Below, one piece after another: positions 11,900 to 26,300 of a DNA stretch of 64,000 nucleotides (positions are counted from its first letter, which is position 1; each line of letters opens with the position of its first letter). The notes below the pieces were generated by a model that did no database searches, was not told where the DNA came from, and saw nothing but the letters and a program-made list of their open reading frames with translations. The stretch spans positions 2,868,001-2,932,000 of the forward strand of contig NC_133526.1 in assembly GCF_048544455.1 (NCBI RefSeq), written 5' to 3'. A program made the translations under genes and the position numbers. Source of the DNA: Silene latifolia (taxonomy: Eukaryota > Streptophyta > Magnoliopsida > Caryophyllales > Caryophyllaceae).

Positions 11900-13404
11900 T
11901 ATTAATAACACAAGCTTATAAGATTCCATCATCTTTCTTCAACTTTTTCACACTTCACACTTCCACTTCCCTCACTCACTTTCATCACTTAAACTTCTTA
12001 ACACACTTTCCCTTTTAGATCTGCATTTATTACCATTCAAAGATCCAATCTTTATCAGGTAATCACACTAAAGTTTTAATCTTTTGTGTTTAATTTTGAT
12101 TCCCAGTAATTTTTTTATTATAATTTGTGAATTTCTCATCTTTTTACATTGATATATTGATAACCCATGTTGTAATTACTGTAATTTTTGTGATCTGTGT
12201 TTTTTTTGGATTAATTGTATTGTATTGTACCCTTAATGATTATGTCCCGATCATTTGTTTAAGTTTGATTAAAATACCCGTCACAAAGAATATAAAAGGT
12301 GAACAAATAATTGGGACGGAGCCAATATTAGGGTTTAAGATTTGTTATTGTTAGGTTTCATGGGTGAAAGTTTTGGTTTTGCTGTGGAAAGTTTGATCTT
12401 TATGCTCATTGCTAAGATCATACTCGTTCCGTCCCAATCATTTGTTTACCTTCGATTAAAATATCACTCACGACGAATATAAAACGTAAACAAATGACTG
12501 AGACGGAAAGAAAGAGTATGTTTTAACAGTCTGTTTGTCAAACAGTAGCATGTTTGCAAGAACTTTGAGTGATAAACTTTATGGTAGGACAAGGGAGGGT
12601 TTAAGGGTTTGGAGGTGATGTTTTACCCTTTGTTTGTTTGTATGCAAATTGAGTTTTAATTTGGCTTTGGTGACGGAAAATAGATCCCTCCATTCGCCCC
12701 CAACTCAAGTTACGAGCTAAACAATGAAAATTCCCTATCTCGGCCTTCAGTTTTCTTCATCCAATCAAGGATCGTCCTAATGTTGAAGTTCTGGTATCAA
12801 ATTTTGAGTTGCCTGTGGTTGTCACTTTTTTTTTGCTTTGATATAATTTCCATTTTAGTTCAGATGCAAATCTCGTAAATGTATTGAAGGGCTGTAAGAT
12901 AGCTTACTCGTAGGCCAGTATGAGATAATGGTCATGGTCAGTCATTACGTGGTTGTGCTCGTCTTTTCCTGAGTTTCGCTTATTTTTTTGAAGTGACTAG
13001 CCTTTAATATATGTACATTCTTTCATATATTGTGATGCGCAGATGAATGTGTTGTGTTGTCTTGTAGGGAGGTGTTTACATTATCTGTAGCCATTAATTC
13101 TGGCTGCGTTCGGGTGAACCTGTTATCATGGGATTTATTTTTCATACTTTGTATGGTCACTTCTTGGTACATGCACATCATTGTTAGAACAATATACGGA
13201 GTAACTTATTTAGGGAATTCATAATAGCTGGTCGCAAGCATTATGTTCATTCTTCATTGTGAAAAAGCATTGAACTCCGACTCTCCGAGGTTGGATTACA
13301 TTTGAAAATGATACAGTATTCTAATGATGTTTGTTCATGAAAAATCAGATAAACAACCAAGTGGGTGTATTTGGGTGTAGAAGACAACAATTTAGCTCGC
13401 CATC
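11900..13404 (+). promoter_or_regulatory. probable promoter, 5' UTR and leader intron of the PMT gene
   Basis: A CT-rich stretch typical of a plant leader lies at about 11930-12058. It ends CTTTATCAG before GTAATC, a good donor at 12059. Acceptor candidates before the start codon are AAAATCAG (ending 13348) and TTGGGTGTAG (ending 13380). The long interval fits a leader intron of about 1.3 kb. Two short Stowaway-like palindromic remnants lie in it, at about 12245-12325 and 12426-12510. This is inference; no transcript evidence is available. Confidence 0.45.
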
Positions 13405-16400
13405 ATGAGCCCTAAACATGGTGGGAGAGCGCGAGGCTCGATGTCGATATTCATTGTGCTTGGGCTTTGCTGTTTCTGTTACTTGCTTGGAGCTTGGCAG
13501 AGAAGTGGTTTCGGAAAGGGAGATAGCATAGCCATGAAGGTATCATCCAGTTTGCCACTATGCACTGACACAAGTGAGAAGTCCGATCACTCCGATCTAG
13601 ATTTTGAGCCTCATCACAAATTTGTTGGCAGTTTTGAATCTTCTGAGGTGATAATTAAGAAGTATGAGCCGTGTGATGTCAAATTCAAAGATTATACACC
13701 GTGCCAAGAACAGGACCGAGCTATGAAATTCCCGAGAGAAGACATGGTCTATAGAGAGAGACACTGCCCTCCACCTGAAGAAAAATTGCACTGTCTGATT
13801 CCAGCACCCGAAGGGTATACAACTCCATTTACTTGGCCAAAAAGTCGCGATTATGCGTACTATGCTAATGTTCCCTACAAACACCTAACTGTTGAGAAAG
13901 CTGGCCAGCATTGGGTAGAATATCAAGGCAATGTATTCAAATTTCCAGGTGGTGGAACGATGTTTCCTCAAGGTGCTGATGCATATATCGACGAGCTTGC
14001 CAGTGTGATTCCAATTGCAGATGGGACTATTAGAACAGCTCTGGATACTGGTTGTGGGGTACGTTTTCCCACTTTGTCTGTCCTTTTTTCTATTTCCCCT
14101 TTTCGCACATGTGAGTCCGAATTTCCAACTTTGTGAAACCAATTTTTGTCGTAGTTTAAAACGTGAATCTGCACGTGCATTGTTTTATTCTTTTTTCTCG
14201 AGTGTACTTAGGTTGGAAAGTTTAAAATGTCATTTAACAGGTTGCCAGCTGGGGTGCGTACATGTTGAAAAGAAATGTGTTGGTTATGTCATTCGCACCG
14301 AGGGACAATCATGAAGCACAAGTGCAATTTGCACTTGAGAGAGGAGTGCCTGCTGTCATTGGGGTACTTGGAAGTATGCATCTTGCGTACCCGTCGAGAG
14401 CCTTTGACATGGCTCAATGCTCAAGATGCCTAATACCGTGGGCATCAAATGGTGAGCGATGGTTCTGACTTAAACGTTTTGCTTTTGTTGGAAGTCGTAT
14501 AACTTACATTATGTGTCTAGTTCATTTCTTTATCTTTCTAGTTTTTGCTTTTGAGTGCAGGTGGAAAGTATCTGATGGAAGTAGATCGTGTTCTAAGACC
14601 TGGTGGATACTGGGTTCTGTCTGGTCCGCCAATCAATTGGAAGACATACTATAAAGTATGGAAGCGAACAAAGGATGATTGTAGAGCAGAACAAAGGAAG
14701 ATAGAAGAGTTGGCTGAACAACTTTGCTGGGAGAAGAAATACGAGAAAGGAGATATCGCTATATTTCAGAAAAAGAAGAATGCCGAATTATGCAAGGAAA
14801 AGCCGCTAAATGTCTGTGAATCACAGGATCCTGATGATGTCTGGTTAGTCACATTGTCTCTAATATGAAAATTAGTGAAGTTGGTTTTGTTGGGGCTAGT
14901 GTAATGGGATCTTTAGACTCTAGGTTTTTAGACAAAAATGATGCCTTAAATTCTACTTCGGTTTTCAAAATCGTTTTAATCTTTATTCTCGATTTAAATT
15001 TTAAGTTTTATAAAAAAAATCCGGACTTCGATTTTAAAACCTATAAATTTACCTTGACTTTGTATTATGTTTTGCTCTCCTTTTTGTTTTTCATTTTTCC
15101 CTTTTCTATTTTTTTCGCATTTTGAGGTGTGCGTTTACCCATGGACAATTCTAAAGGCTGATTCATGTTAGACGACCCCAAATCATTTTGGGATTAAGGC
15201 TCTTATGTTGTTGTTGTTGTTGTTGTTGTTAGGGCAGAGTATGGATCGGGTATTTGATCCAAAGTGCTAGTTCGGATCAAATATCCATATTAAAAATCCT
15301 AAAGTTAGATATCCAATATCCAAACCAAATGTGTCGGATATCCAATGTTCGGGTATCCAAAATAATCGGATCGGATGCGGATATCCATACTTTTGAATTT
15401 ACTTTAAAATTAAGTTTGAAATACGATTATTTCATAGTCTTACATGATGATTTTTTTTAGTATTCTTATTCCAATGTTCTCGACGTAAAATTTAAGTACC
15501 ACCTAGATATTTCTCTAATATTTTGAATATTAATTAAGTTCTACTCCCTCCGTCCCGGTCAATTGTTGTCCTTTCGTTTTGGCACAAAGACCAAGGAAAG
15601 AGGAAAAGACCAATAACTAAATGATAAGTGGAACAAATTGAATGAGAATGATCAAGTTACTCATCAAGTTCATTCTTAAAATAGAAAGGACAACAAATGA
15701 TTGAGACACCCAAAAATGGAAAAGGACAACAAATGACCGGGACAGAGGAAGTATTAAATAAGATTTTATTTTCTCGAAATTATACTAGAAAACTATAGTT
15801 TCGGATCGGATCGGATCGGATATCCAAATGTTTTAATTTTAATATCCTTATCCAAACCAAAACCAAAGATTTCGGATCAGATATCCAAACCAAACTTAAC
15901 TTTCGGATCGGATATCGGATCAGTTTGGATAATTGGATTTTTTGCTCAGCCCTAGTTGTTGTTGATGCCTTTACATTGCTATCCTTTTCTAATCTGAAAA
16001 AACTTATAGCGTAGTATAAATACGATATATTTGGTTCTGACACTGCTACTAGCATAGTATAAATACGATTGGTCTTACGATATGCAAAATGCAGGTACAA
16101 GAAAATGGAAGGCTGTGTAACACCATTCCCTGAGGTTTCAAGCTCAAATGAGGTGGCTGGTGGAAAGCTGGAGAAGTTTCCTAAGCGGCTTTTCGCAACT
16201 CCTCCCAGAATTGCCAAGGGGCTGGTTTCTGGGGTGACAGAAGACTCATACCAGGAGGATAATAAGAAGTGGAAGAAGCATGTTAATGCTTACAAAAACC
16301 TCAATAAATTGATTGGCTCTTCAAGATATCGCAATATCATGGATATGAACGCCGGTCTGGGTGGCTTTGCTGCAGCACTTGATTCGCCAAAAGTATGGGT

Positions 16401-17321
16401 GATGAATGCGGTGCCTACCATTGCTGAGAACACTTTAGGAGTGGTGTATGAAAGAGGTCTAATCGGTATTTATCATGATTGGTATGTTTCTCAACTCTCG
16501 GGTATCTGCCTATGTTAGATTGTTTGTTGTGTTTATTAGCATCTTGTTGCCTTTTATTCGCTTATTTGTCTCCTCGGGAGAGTGGGGAGGTGGAACTCGC
16601 GTTGGATTTACACAAATATTGTTTCAGTGTTTCACGTCTGTTGATGATCACGTTTGAGTCAGTTTCGCGTGTTCCATTTGATTTCATTCAAACTTTTCTA
16701 TTCGCCTTCTCTCTACTCTAAGGCCGTGTTATTGTTATTGTTCAGAGATCATCACCACATATATGTTGTTTCTGATACGTGTTATTGGGTATTCTATCAG
16801 GTGTGAAGGATTTTCGACTTACCCTAGGACTTACGACTTAATCCATGCTAATGGGTTGTTCAGCTTGTACCAAGACAAGTAAGTCGTCTCCTATTTTTTG
16901 TATTTCTTACTACTTTTTATTTGAAGAATCTCAACCCGCTTTAAAGTTAAACCGTGTTACTCAACTCAGATAGTTAAAGCCTTTAAATGTCCGAATCTGA
17001 AGCATCTACAAGTATGACCAGTGTCCGAGTCTGAAGCGTAGTAGTAGCATAGCCTTTAAATGTAAAATGTGAAATGTGTGTAGGTGCGAGTACGAAGATA
17101 TACTTCTAGAAATGGACCGTATCCTGCGTCCTGAAGGTGTCGTCATCATAAGAGACGCCGTTGACCCTCTAAACAAGGTCAAGCAAATCGCTCGAGGCAT
17201 GAGATGGGATGTCAAGTTAATGGACCATGAGGACGGTCCATTTGTGCCTGAGAAGATACTCATGGCCGTTAAGCAGTACTGGGTCGCCAGTCCAAGCAAT
17301 AGTTCATCCAGCAGTCGATAA
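13405..17321 (+). CDS. probable methyltransferase PMT (Golgi type II membrane protein)
   Basis: Putative S-adenosylmethionine-dependent methyltransferase of the plant PMT family (Methyltransf_29), closest in memory to the PMT2/14/15 type. The family is thought to act on cell-wall polysaccharides in the Golgi; the substrate is unproven. Exons: 13405-14058, 14241-14451, 14561-14843, 16095-16481, 16801-16878, 17084-17321; 616 residues, a normal family length, and all introns are GT-AG. A membrane anchor ([17 protein letters not shown], about residues 14-30) follows a short basic cytosolic tail. Family landmarks are [33 protein letters not shown], the SAM-binding [15 protein letters not shown] (about 212-226), [44 protein letters not shown] and [17 protein letters not shown]. 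It looks intact. Intron 3 (14844-16094) is swollen by nested transposons. The start ATG gives the usual short basic N-terminus. Confidence 0.93.
14956..15229 (+). mobile_element. TTG-tailed retroposon (RTE-type LINE tail or partner SINE)
   Basis: The sequence ends CCCAAATCATTTTGGGATTA, AGGCTCTTATG and then (TTG)n. It is homologous over about 270 bp to the reverse copy at 46557-46976. Plant RTE LINEs and their SINE partners share this kind of tail. A degraded target duplication may be TGATGCCTTAAATTCTA (14939-14955) against TGATGCCTTTACATTGCTA (15963-15981), beyond the hAT element that landed in the tail. The copy is shorter at its 5' end than the one at 46557. Confidence 0.65.
15230..15954. 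mobile_element. non-autonomous hAT-like element
   Basis: The ends TAGGGCAGAG and CTCAGCCCTA are near-perfect inverted repeats. They are flanked by GTTGTTGT on each side (15222-15229 and 15955-15962), consistent with an 8-bp hAT duplication, although the target is a TTG repeat and gives ambiguous support. The interior is rich in GGATCGGATATCC-like motifs near both ends and has no coding content. A Stowaway-like element is inserted within it. Confidence 0.65.
15544..15751. mobile_element. Stowaway-like MITE, copy 1
   Basis: About 208 bp with terminal inverted repeats CTCCCTCCGTCCCGGTCA and TGACCGGGACAGAGGAAG, flanked by TA. It is the same family, but in the opposite internal orientation, as the copies at 26522, 29680 and 41550. 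It lies inside the hAT-like element in PMT intron 3. Confidence 0.85.
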
Positions 17322-18358
17322 TACTCGTAAAATCAACATCCCGGGGCCTAATATCCTTAAAATTCAAGAAACAACTCCCGGTCTCCCGCGACATAATTAT
17401 TTCTTTGATCACTTGCAATAGGAAGAAAGCCGAGTTTTTTTTGCTTTAATTTTATTTCGTTGCATTTATTTATAACCGAGTATGCTATAGATTATCTGAT
17501 AGGATTGAAAAAAGTGTATTATAGTTGAGAGAAGTTGTAATTTGTGGGAATGGCAAACTTGTAGAGAGAAATGCTAGATAAAAAAAGGGCTCTTTACCCA
17601 AAATCGGGTTAAGGTTTCCACTTGAAGATGATTTTTCGTGTGCTATATATCTCCACCCAATTCTCGTGAACATTTAGATTAACTGGTAAAGAGTTGAACT
17701 AACTTGACTCGATATCATGTGATTGAAAAATGGGCATGCTTGCCCTTATTTGCCATAAAAGGTCCGAGCCATAACAAATGAGAAGCTATACGACTTACCT
17801 CCAACACTAGCTCTTTTATGTACTTGAATGTTTCTCAATGCTTAGGTCCATTTACCGTTATTGCTTACATGAAACATAGTTGCAAAATAATCCCAACGTG
17901 TTACATAAGGCAGATCCTGATTTTATCGTGTTTTGTCCTATACGTTTTTTTTTTTTCCTTTCTTTAACCTAGAGCCCTAGACATAAATGTTGCATGAAAA
18001 AAGCAACTTGAGATTAGTAAAAAAAACTCAAGGTTTAGCACCATTTTTGGCAAAAAAAAAAATTAGTTGAAGTTAGTTGCATCAAACTTTGAAACTATCA
18101 AATTAGTGAAATTATAAGTTAAGTCAAGAATAAGTAAAATAGAGACAAAAAAAACAGCAAAGAAAACTGTAACATACTTCACCTCTAACCCATAATTAAG
18201 CAATTAAACAAAGAACATCATGGGTTAAGTTTGGTTAGAATGATCTAATGTAAAACATAAACTACATTACAAAGATTAGGCACTTAAATACACATGAACG
18301 GAATCCGTCATTCAAGGAAAAAAAACTTTTGTTTAATTTGTCGGGTTTTATTGTTTTA
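17322..18358. other. intergenic between PMT and peroxidase
   Basis: This holds the PMT 3' UTR (AT-rich from about 17420) and the peroxidase promoter. Short T- and A-runs lie near 17945 and 18050. No gene, RNA or clear element is visible. A weak TATA-like CTTAAATAC lies near 18280. Confidence 0.5.
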
Positions 18359-20133
<1,775 letters not shown>

Positions 20134-20517
20134 TACATAATTTCGCAATCCAATGTCGTTCCATATACTCAAAAATGAAATCAGAGTACAATTGTTACAA
20201 ATGACATTCTATTTTCTGTATTCCCGGTGTTCATTTCGCACCAGTACAACTCTTCGGTTCACTGAGATGTTCAACTTCATGGTATCAACCATACTCGTAT
20301 TATTTTGAGGTAGTTCAATTCCACAGGATCCGATATCTAAAATAATTTACGCTTGTTTATCAAAATGATGTTACCGTTTAGGACACGGTCCTCAGTTGGC
20401 ATTCGATTGTATTGCAGTTGTTACTCATCATCAGCTACACAAGTCTATCAATCATTTTCCAATATTCACAAAGTCACATATACAAGCTCTACTGAATCAA
20501 CGTCACAAGTCAACACA
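20134..20517. other. intergenic, no gene seen
   Basis: 3' flank of the peroxidase gene up to the hAT-like element at 20526. No coding or RNA signal stands out. Confidence 0.5.
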
Positions 20518-20525
20518 TCTGCAAC

Positions 20526-21054
20526 TAGACCTGTCGAAACTCGACCCAACCCACCCGACCCATTTTTAGGGTTACAAACCCGGTTTTTTGAACCACTGCC
20601 CACTTGACCCGAAGCCGAAAAGACCCGTTGTAACGGGTCGACACGTTGGTTAAAAGGTAAATCATGAATTTTATTAAAGTATTAATATATTTATATATTA
20701 CAGTATATTTTAAAAAATAGTTAATTTTTTTTATTTAATAATAAAATAATTATTAAAAATATTATTTTAATAATTAGGGTTAATTGATAAACAATAGCAA
20801 TTTAAGGACTTTTTCATAAAAATAATCAATAATTAGTAATCAGTACTAAAATATTAACTTTTTTTCTAATGATAGGTACCAAGTCGCCTAAAAATCCAAT
20901 CTTAACCTACTCAAAAAAGTCCTACATTCAACCTAAGAAGCCCTAAGCCCCTAACCCAACCTGTGACCCATTTGACCCGACTCATATCTAACCCAGTATT
21001 TGACCCGACCTGTATTCTAACCCGACCAGGGACCTGACCCGTATGACAGATCTA
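20526..21054. mobile_element. non-autonomous hAT element with perfect 8-bp TSD
   Basis: 529 bp. It starts TAGACCTGTC and ends GACAGATCTA (inverted repeats with one mismatch). It is flanked by the identical 8-bp duplication TCTGCAAC at 20518-20525 and 21055-21062. Subterminal regions are rich in ACCCGAC motifs and the centre is AT-rich. No transposase is coded, so it depends on an autonomous hAT. Confidence 0.88.
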
Positions 21055-21062
21055 TCTGCAAC

Positions 21063-21880
21063 CGAGCCCAAATACGACACAGTCCTAGAATATTTTTCTA
21101 AGATGAGCCCTCGGCCTTTAAGATTTAAGAAAGGCCTTAACTAAAATAAATCATCATCAGAATGGAATTTTTTTCTCATCCACAGCACATAAGTACTGTG
21201 TAGGAAGGTGTCCTAAGATTATTTTCCATATTTCATCACATGATGGTAAGTCTCGTGCAAGACAGTTTTACAAATGTCTTGTATAAAACATTTAACAATA
21301 ATTGTTTTATATAAAATCGTTTTACACAAGAATTTGTATCGATATATAATAAGGGATTGTTCAGTAGTGGCAGTAAATATATTGGTTCGATTCAGCCAGC
21401 GATTGTCCTCAACTTTACTCAGAAGAGGGAGCTTGTTATCCTCATTACAATCCCTTTAATATAATGTGTGAGACCGTCTGACGATAAATTAATATGAGAC
21501 CGTCTCGTATAAGAATTAGTGTCAAGAAAATATTAAAAGGGCATCAGTTCTCCAAGGTTATAACATCAATGAAAAGTTCAGACGCAAATTACCCATTTGA
21601 CAGATTGAATTTCATCATATGCCCAAATTTATTACGTAAAAAAAAAAAATCAACAAAAAAAAAGAAAAAATTTATTATAATTTTGGAAAAATAATTAGTA
21701 AATTGACGATCAGAACCTGTCGAGAATTCGTAGACTCATCAAATAAAATTCAGTGGATTGAGCTTGAATTTTATCGTCATTTCGTCCTAATTAATTTAAA
21801 TCTAATAAAGTAGAAAAACCCAAAAAAAATGAAATTTAAAAACTTCAAATTAACCAATGAAATATATGTAAGAAAAAATA
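21063..21880. other. intergenic with inverted GAGACCGTCT motifs
   Basis: AT-rich DNA. Near 21470-21515 the motif TGAGACCGTCT occurs twice around a short spacer, probably the remnant of a small inverted-repeat transposon. An A-rich run lies at 21639-21668. No gene is seen. Confidence 0.35.
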
Positions 21881-21889
21881 GACAAGAAA

Positions 21890-22000
21890 AGAATCGGATT
21901 GAAGAAGATGAATAGTTGTGATTTGTGAAAGGGAGAAAAGGGGCGGAGGAGTATTTATAAAGCGTAAGAACCCTAATTTTTGCAAAGAAGGAGACTCAAA
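21890..22000 (-). promoter_or_regulatory. possible orphan promoter with telo-box and TATA
   Basis: Read on the minus strand, AAATTAGGGTT (a telo-box-like motif) is followed by TTTATAAATACTCC and then a CT-rich leader-like stretch ending near 21890. Plant housekeeping promoters often look like this. No matching coding region follows within reach, so it may be a gene remnant or chance. Confidence 0.25.
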
Positions 22001-22074
22001 AGAATATAGGTAGCCGTCCGTTTGAGTTGGGTTTTGATAGTGGATAATCGGGTTACTCCGTCCGTTGTAATTGG

Positions 22075-22314
22075 TAGACCTGGCAAACGGGTCAGTCAGG
22101 TCGGGCTACTTCGGGTTGGGTTAGTTTGGGTGCATTGTATTTTCGGGTTAATTCGGGTCGAGTTATGTTGTTTCGGGTTTCAAATCTTTTTCAATATGTT
22201 GGTCGGATCAAGCGGGTCAGGTCATTTTCGAATTGGGTTATTTCGGCCCGAGTGATTTTGGATCTCAGTTACGGATGAACAAAAACCTAGGTCGGATTGA
22301 TTTTGTCAGGCCTA
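22075..22314. mobile_element. hAT-like MITE, TAGACCTG family
   Basis: 240 bp. The ends TAGACCTGGCAAA and TTTTGTCAGGCCTA are imperfect inverted repeats, and the inner part is rich in CGGGTC/TCGGGT. The flanking 8-mers (GTAATTGG and GTACTCGT) match only partly. It resembles the elements at 20526 and 31484. Confidence 0.6.
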
Positions 22315-23336
22315 GTACTCGTAGTCTGAGTTAATGGTTAGTAGTGTATTAGTTTATGTTATTTAGTTCGGGATTTTTAAGTAGATAGTCTCAGTTGGTC
22401 TCTCTTAAGACGAGCATATTCATTTTAAGACTAAAACGAGTCAAATAACATTACACATGGCTAGATTTGAGTGTCATTTGACAATTGTTGAGCTTTGTTT
22501 TTGTCTTATCTCTCCTATTTAACCAGTCTTAAATTTAAGACGAATATGCCCATCATAAACATGAAATTGTGCATCTCTTAACATTTTATCTTTTGTTTTC
22601 AAAATTGAATTTATATAGAAATTGTTTTAGTCAATTGATTAAGATGGAGGTACAGTGGTTATTAAATCCAACCGACCCAAAATGAAATCCTCGTCTCGAC
22701 TCATGTAATCAGTCATTCAGTCATATCACTTTCTGGTCGGATCACGTTACGAGTCACTTACGACAAATATGGTGTCATTACTTTCTGGTCGGAACGGGTA
22801 ATATGGTGTCACAAGATGAACAAAACCCGTTTCCTATTTTTGAATCGTCCAAATTTGACCCACCCGTATTCCAACCAAACTATTAAACATAAGTCAAAAC
22901 CCAAGGCCGACCCTTCGACTTTTTGATACGTTCATCTGGACATGAACGAGCCTCCGAGGGACAATGCACACTGGCAGATGAAATTAACACACCTTCGACA
23001 CTGTTTTTTCGTCTAATATACTGTAAAACACAGAAGTCAATACAATGAAGCGAGATTCGAGCAATATGGCTAAGACCTCACAATTATTATCAATGCTTGA
23101 GAACCAAAACTACTGTGGTAGCTCACAGAAAATATTCAATAATATACAAATGCAGTCCCAATTCCTAGCCTTTTTAAGTCATCTCCCAAAAGGAACCAAG
23201 ACTGTGCTACAAGTACACTACAGCATAGTCGCCTCGTTTACATTAACCTACTTGTTTTAGAAGGCAAATGCGCCGGACATGTGTATAACAGAGAACAAAC
23301 AGGACTACGGGGGTTCAAAGTTCAAACTATCTGATG
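22315..23336. other. intergenic before the PRPP synthetase 3' end
   Basis: Contains paired TTAAGACGA/TCTTAAATTTAAGACGA motifs at about 22408-22545 that may mark a decayed miniature element. The right part, from about 23230, is probably the 3' UTR of the minus-strand PRPP synthetase gene. No other gene is seen. Confidence 0.4.
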
Positions 23337-26300
23337 TCACTGGAATATACTGCTAACTGAAGAATCATCGTGAACTCGCCAGATAGTTTCTCCCAGAAGG
23401 TTGGCTGTTGAAAGAACAGTCAGCTGACGGAAGGAGTTCTTTTCGGGTACAGGAAGTGTGTTCGTAACTATCACCTCTTGGAACAAACCACTTGACAATC
23501 TCTCTATTGCAGGTGGACTGTAAATTAAATAATGACATCACTTACATCAACTAAAGCAGCTTATATGGTAAAAGTAGGATTGCAACATACTTCGTATTAT
23601 ACAGCAAATTCGATACAAGAACTCTAGGCATACTAGTGTGCAAAAAAAAAAAAAAAACCGTAAAACCATGAACAAACAATGCTAATCAGTGACTTTTACT
23701 GTTTAGTTAACTATATGCAAAAATTGAATGGTTTAATGATTCAGTTTAGGCTCTGAGTAAGAAGCAGATGGTACTCAGCAAGTCACCCTCATTAAGCTAA
23801 GAACTAAACCAAGAATTTTAAATAGTCAATCGCACAGCTATATAAAGCAACTATTTATGACCGATGAATTGCAGCTTCTTTTACTGGTAGCACAGTTATT
23901 TATGGCAAAAGCTATCAAATACTCCGGTATATATTTCCAACATTAAAGCTATACCTGAAAACAGCATGTGTGCAGCAGGCATAAACCTCTCTAGCCCCTT
24001 CTGCATGCAGCAATTCTGCACCTTTTGTAATCGTGCCTGGAATCGTCATAGTTTGTCATAAGAGAAAAAGATCAGAGTACCATATATCATTCCGAAATCC
24101 GAATGGAAAATAAAAACTTGACAAACTTTCAGCCAAATTATATCAAGAGTGTAGTCAGGACTCAGGATACATGAAAAAGAAGCCTTTTTCTAAGTTGATG
24201 TCCCGCCACAAACTCATTGTCAAAATAGACTTCGCAGTATACTTGTATCAATGTTATATACTCTTTCTCATCCAATCGAATCTAACTCTATGCTCATACC
24301 AATGTCACTTACCCACTCAAATATCTTTTCCCTAAAGAGTAATCAAGGAACAGTGAGTGACACGGGAAAAAAAAAAGTTCCGGATAAACAAAAAAACTAA
24401 ATGAAATAAGGGATCGGGGAATTCAAGGTTATTTTTCAAGGCTTAATAGAGCAGCAAGAGATCCGTCGCTAAATAAAAAACATGACCTACCAGCAGTGTC
24501 AATCATATCATCCAACATTACAGCAACTTTTCCTTTCACATCACCAATTAGATTCATCACCTGCTTGTCAGGATAAACATTATAAGATACTTCTAGCAGC
24601 AGAGATTTGCAAAACAGATACCAATTGCTGATTGAAGAAATGAAAATAGATTAAATACAAAATGTGTTCCACGATACAGTAGATTAGAAGACATCAAGGA
24701 GCAAATAATCAACCTTCATAGAAAAATTAAAGGATTTCAACTATGGCAGAAACTCAGAAAGACAACATCATTCAGTTTAGAAGAAAAATAAGGCCTCAAG
24801 ATGGCAAAATTATTCACACACAAAAGCTATAGACTTAAAATTGATCAACAAGCCAAGCAATCCTGATGAAATACAGTAGAGTGACTCGGTAAAGTAACTG
24901 TGCTTCTTTTCATTGTAAATGATCTGACGCAACTCCTGACACAATTTTTTTTTTTTGGGTATCAGGAAACAGACTCTCTATGTTAGCATAGGGGTAAGGT
25001 TAATTAAATCTGACCCCCTTAACTAACTTACTAACCAGTAACCCCTACTTTGCAGGAGCCCTAGAGGGACTGGGGTAGTGTTGGTTGCTGTTGTAGTCAA
25101 AATAATCATATATTTAACAGATATATCACCTCAGCAACATTATGACCATGTCGCCTCTTATCAACAATGGCCAAAGGTGCATCAGACAACTTTTTTGCGA
25201 ATGCACGGGCTCTTGCCACTCCTCCAACATCAGGGGAGACAACGACCAAATCGCTTGAGGCAACACTCTTGCTGGCTAAGTAGTCAAGTATCACAGGCTG
25301 TAAACAAATTGACAAAAAAATCATCAAATACAAGTACATTCAAATACACTAATAAATTAAAATGAAATATAAACAACTTTCAGTACCTGACAATATACAT
25401 GATCTACTGGAATATCAAAGTAACCCATCGATTGTCCAGAGTGGAGATCACATGCCAGTACTCTGTTTGCCCCAGCTTCGGTAATAAGATTTGCAACCAT
25501 TTTGGCAGTGATAGCTTCACGCCCCTGAGTCTGTAATCAAAATATTAAACCAGAAAGATTAGTATTATATCCCCACTTTATAGCTAAATCTATAGATGTG
25601 CCACTAAGTGCCAGCACATGATGTGCACTTGCCTTCCTATCAGCTCTGGCATATCCATAGTACGGAATAACGGCAGTAATGGTTTTAGCTGATGCTCTAC
25701 GACAGGCATCTATCATAATTAAAAGTTCCATGATATTCTCGTTTGCAGGAGGGCCGGTAGGTTGAATGATGAAGACATCACATCCTCTAACACTCTCTTC
25801 CAGCTGCACATAAATTTCACCATCTGCGAATCGCTTTATCTTCACCTTTCCCAGCTCCAAACCCATGTACCAGGCAATTTCCTATCACATCAAGAGTTAA
25901 CAAATTGAAAACTGGCAAGGCTATCGGAGTATTGTCAAAAGGGGTTTAGTACAATTGCAACTAATTTTGCGAGGCAAGGAGAAAGACAAAAGTATAAGAG
26001 GCATCAAACTAGAAGTCTAGAACAGAACAGACCTTAGACAGCGCAGGATTCGCCAAGCCAGAAAATAGTTTCAACCTCGTACCACTCCTATTTACAGAAT
26101 TCTCCAGCCGCTTTGATTGCAAATATTTTGGCAAACTTTGCTCGTCAAGAATTGGGACCAACGGCCTTCCATTTGGCAATTTCAAGGACTCACTCGCATT
26201 ACATTTCTACCAAAAATAACAAAACTTGTGTCAATAATTTGACTGTCCACACAAGTCGTGTAAATTCCACAAGTACATACAAATTTTGGAGTTATCCAAT

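Noticed and set aside
18329-18358. Longer N-terminus for the peroxidase
   Set aside because: The upstream in-frame stretch has no ATG (it begins TTG). The ATG at 18359 gives a normal signal peptide and family length.
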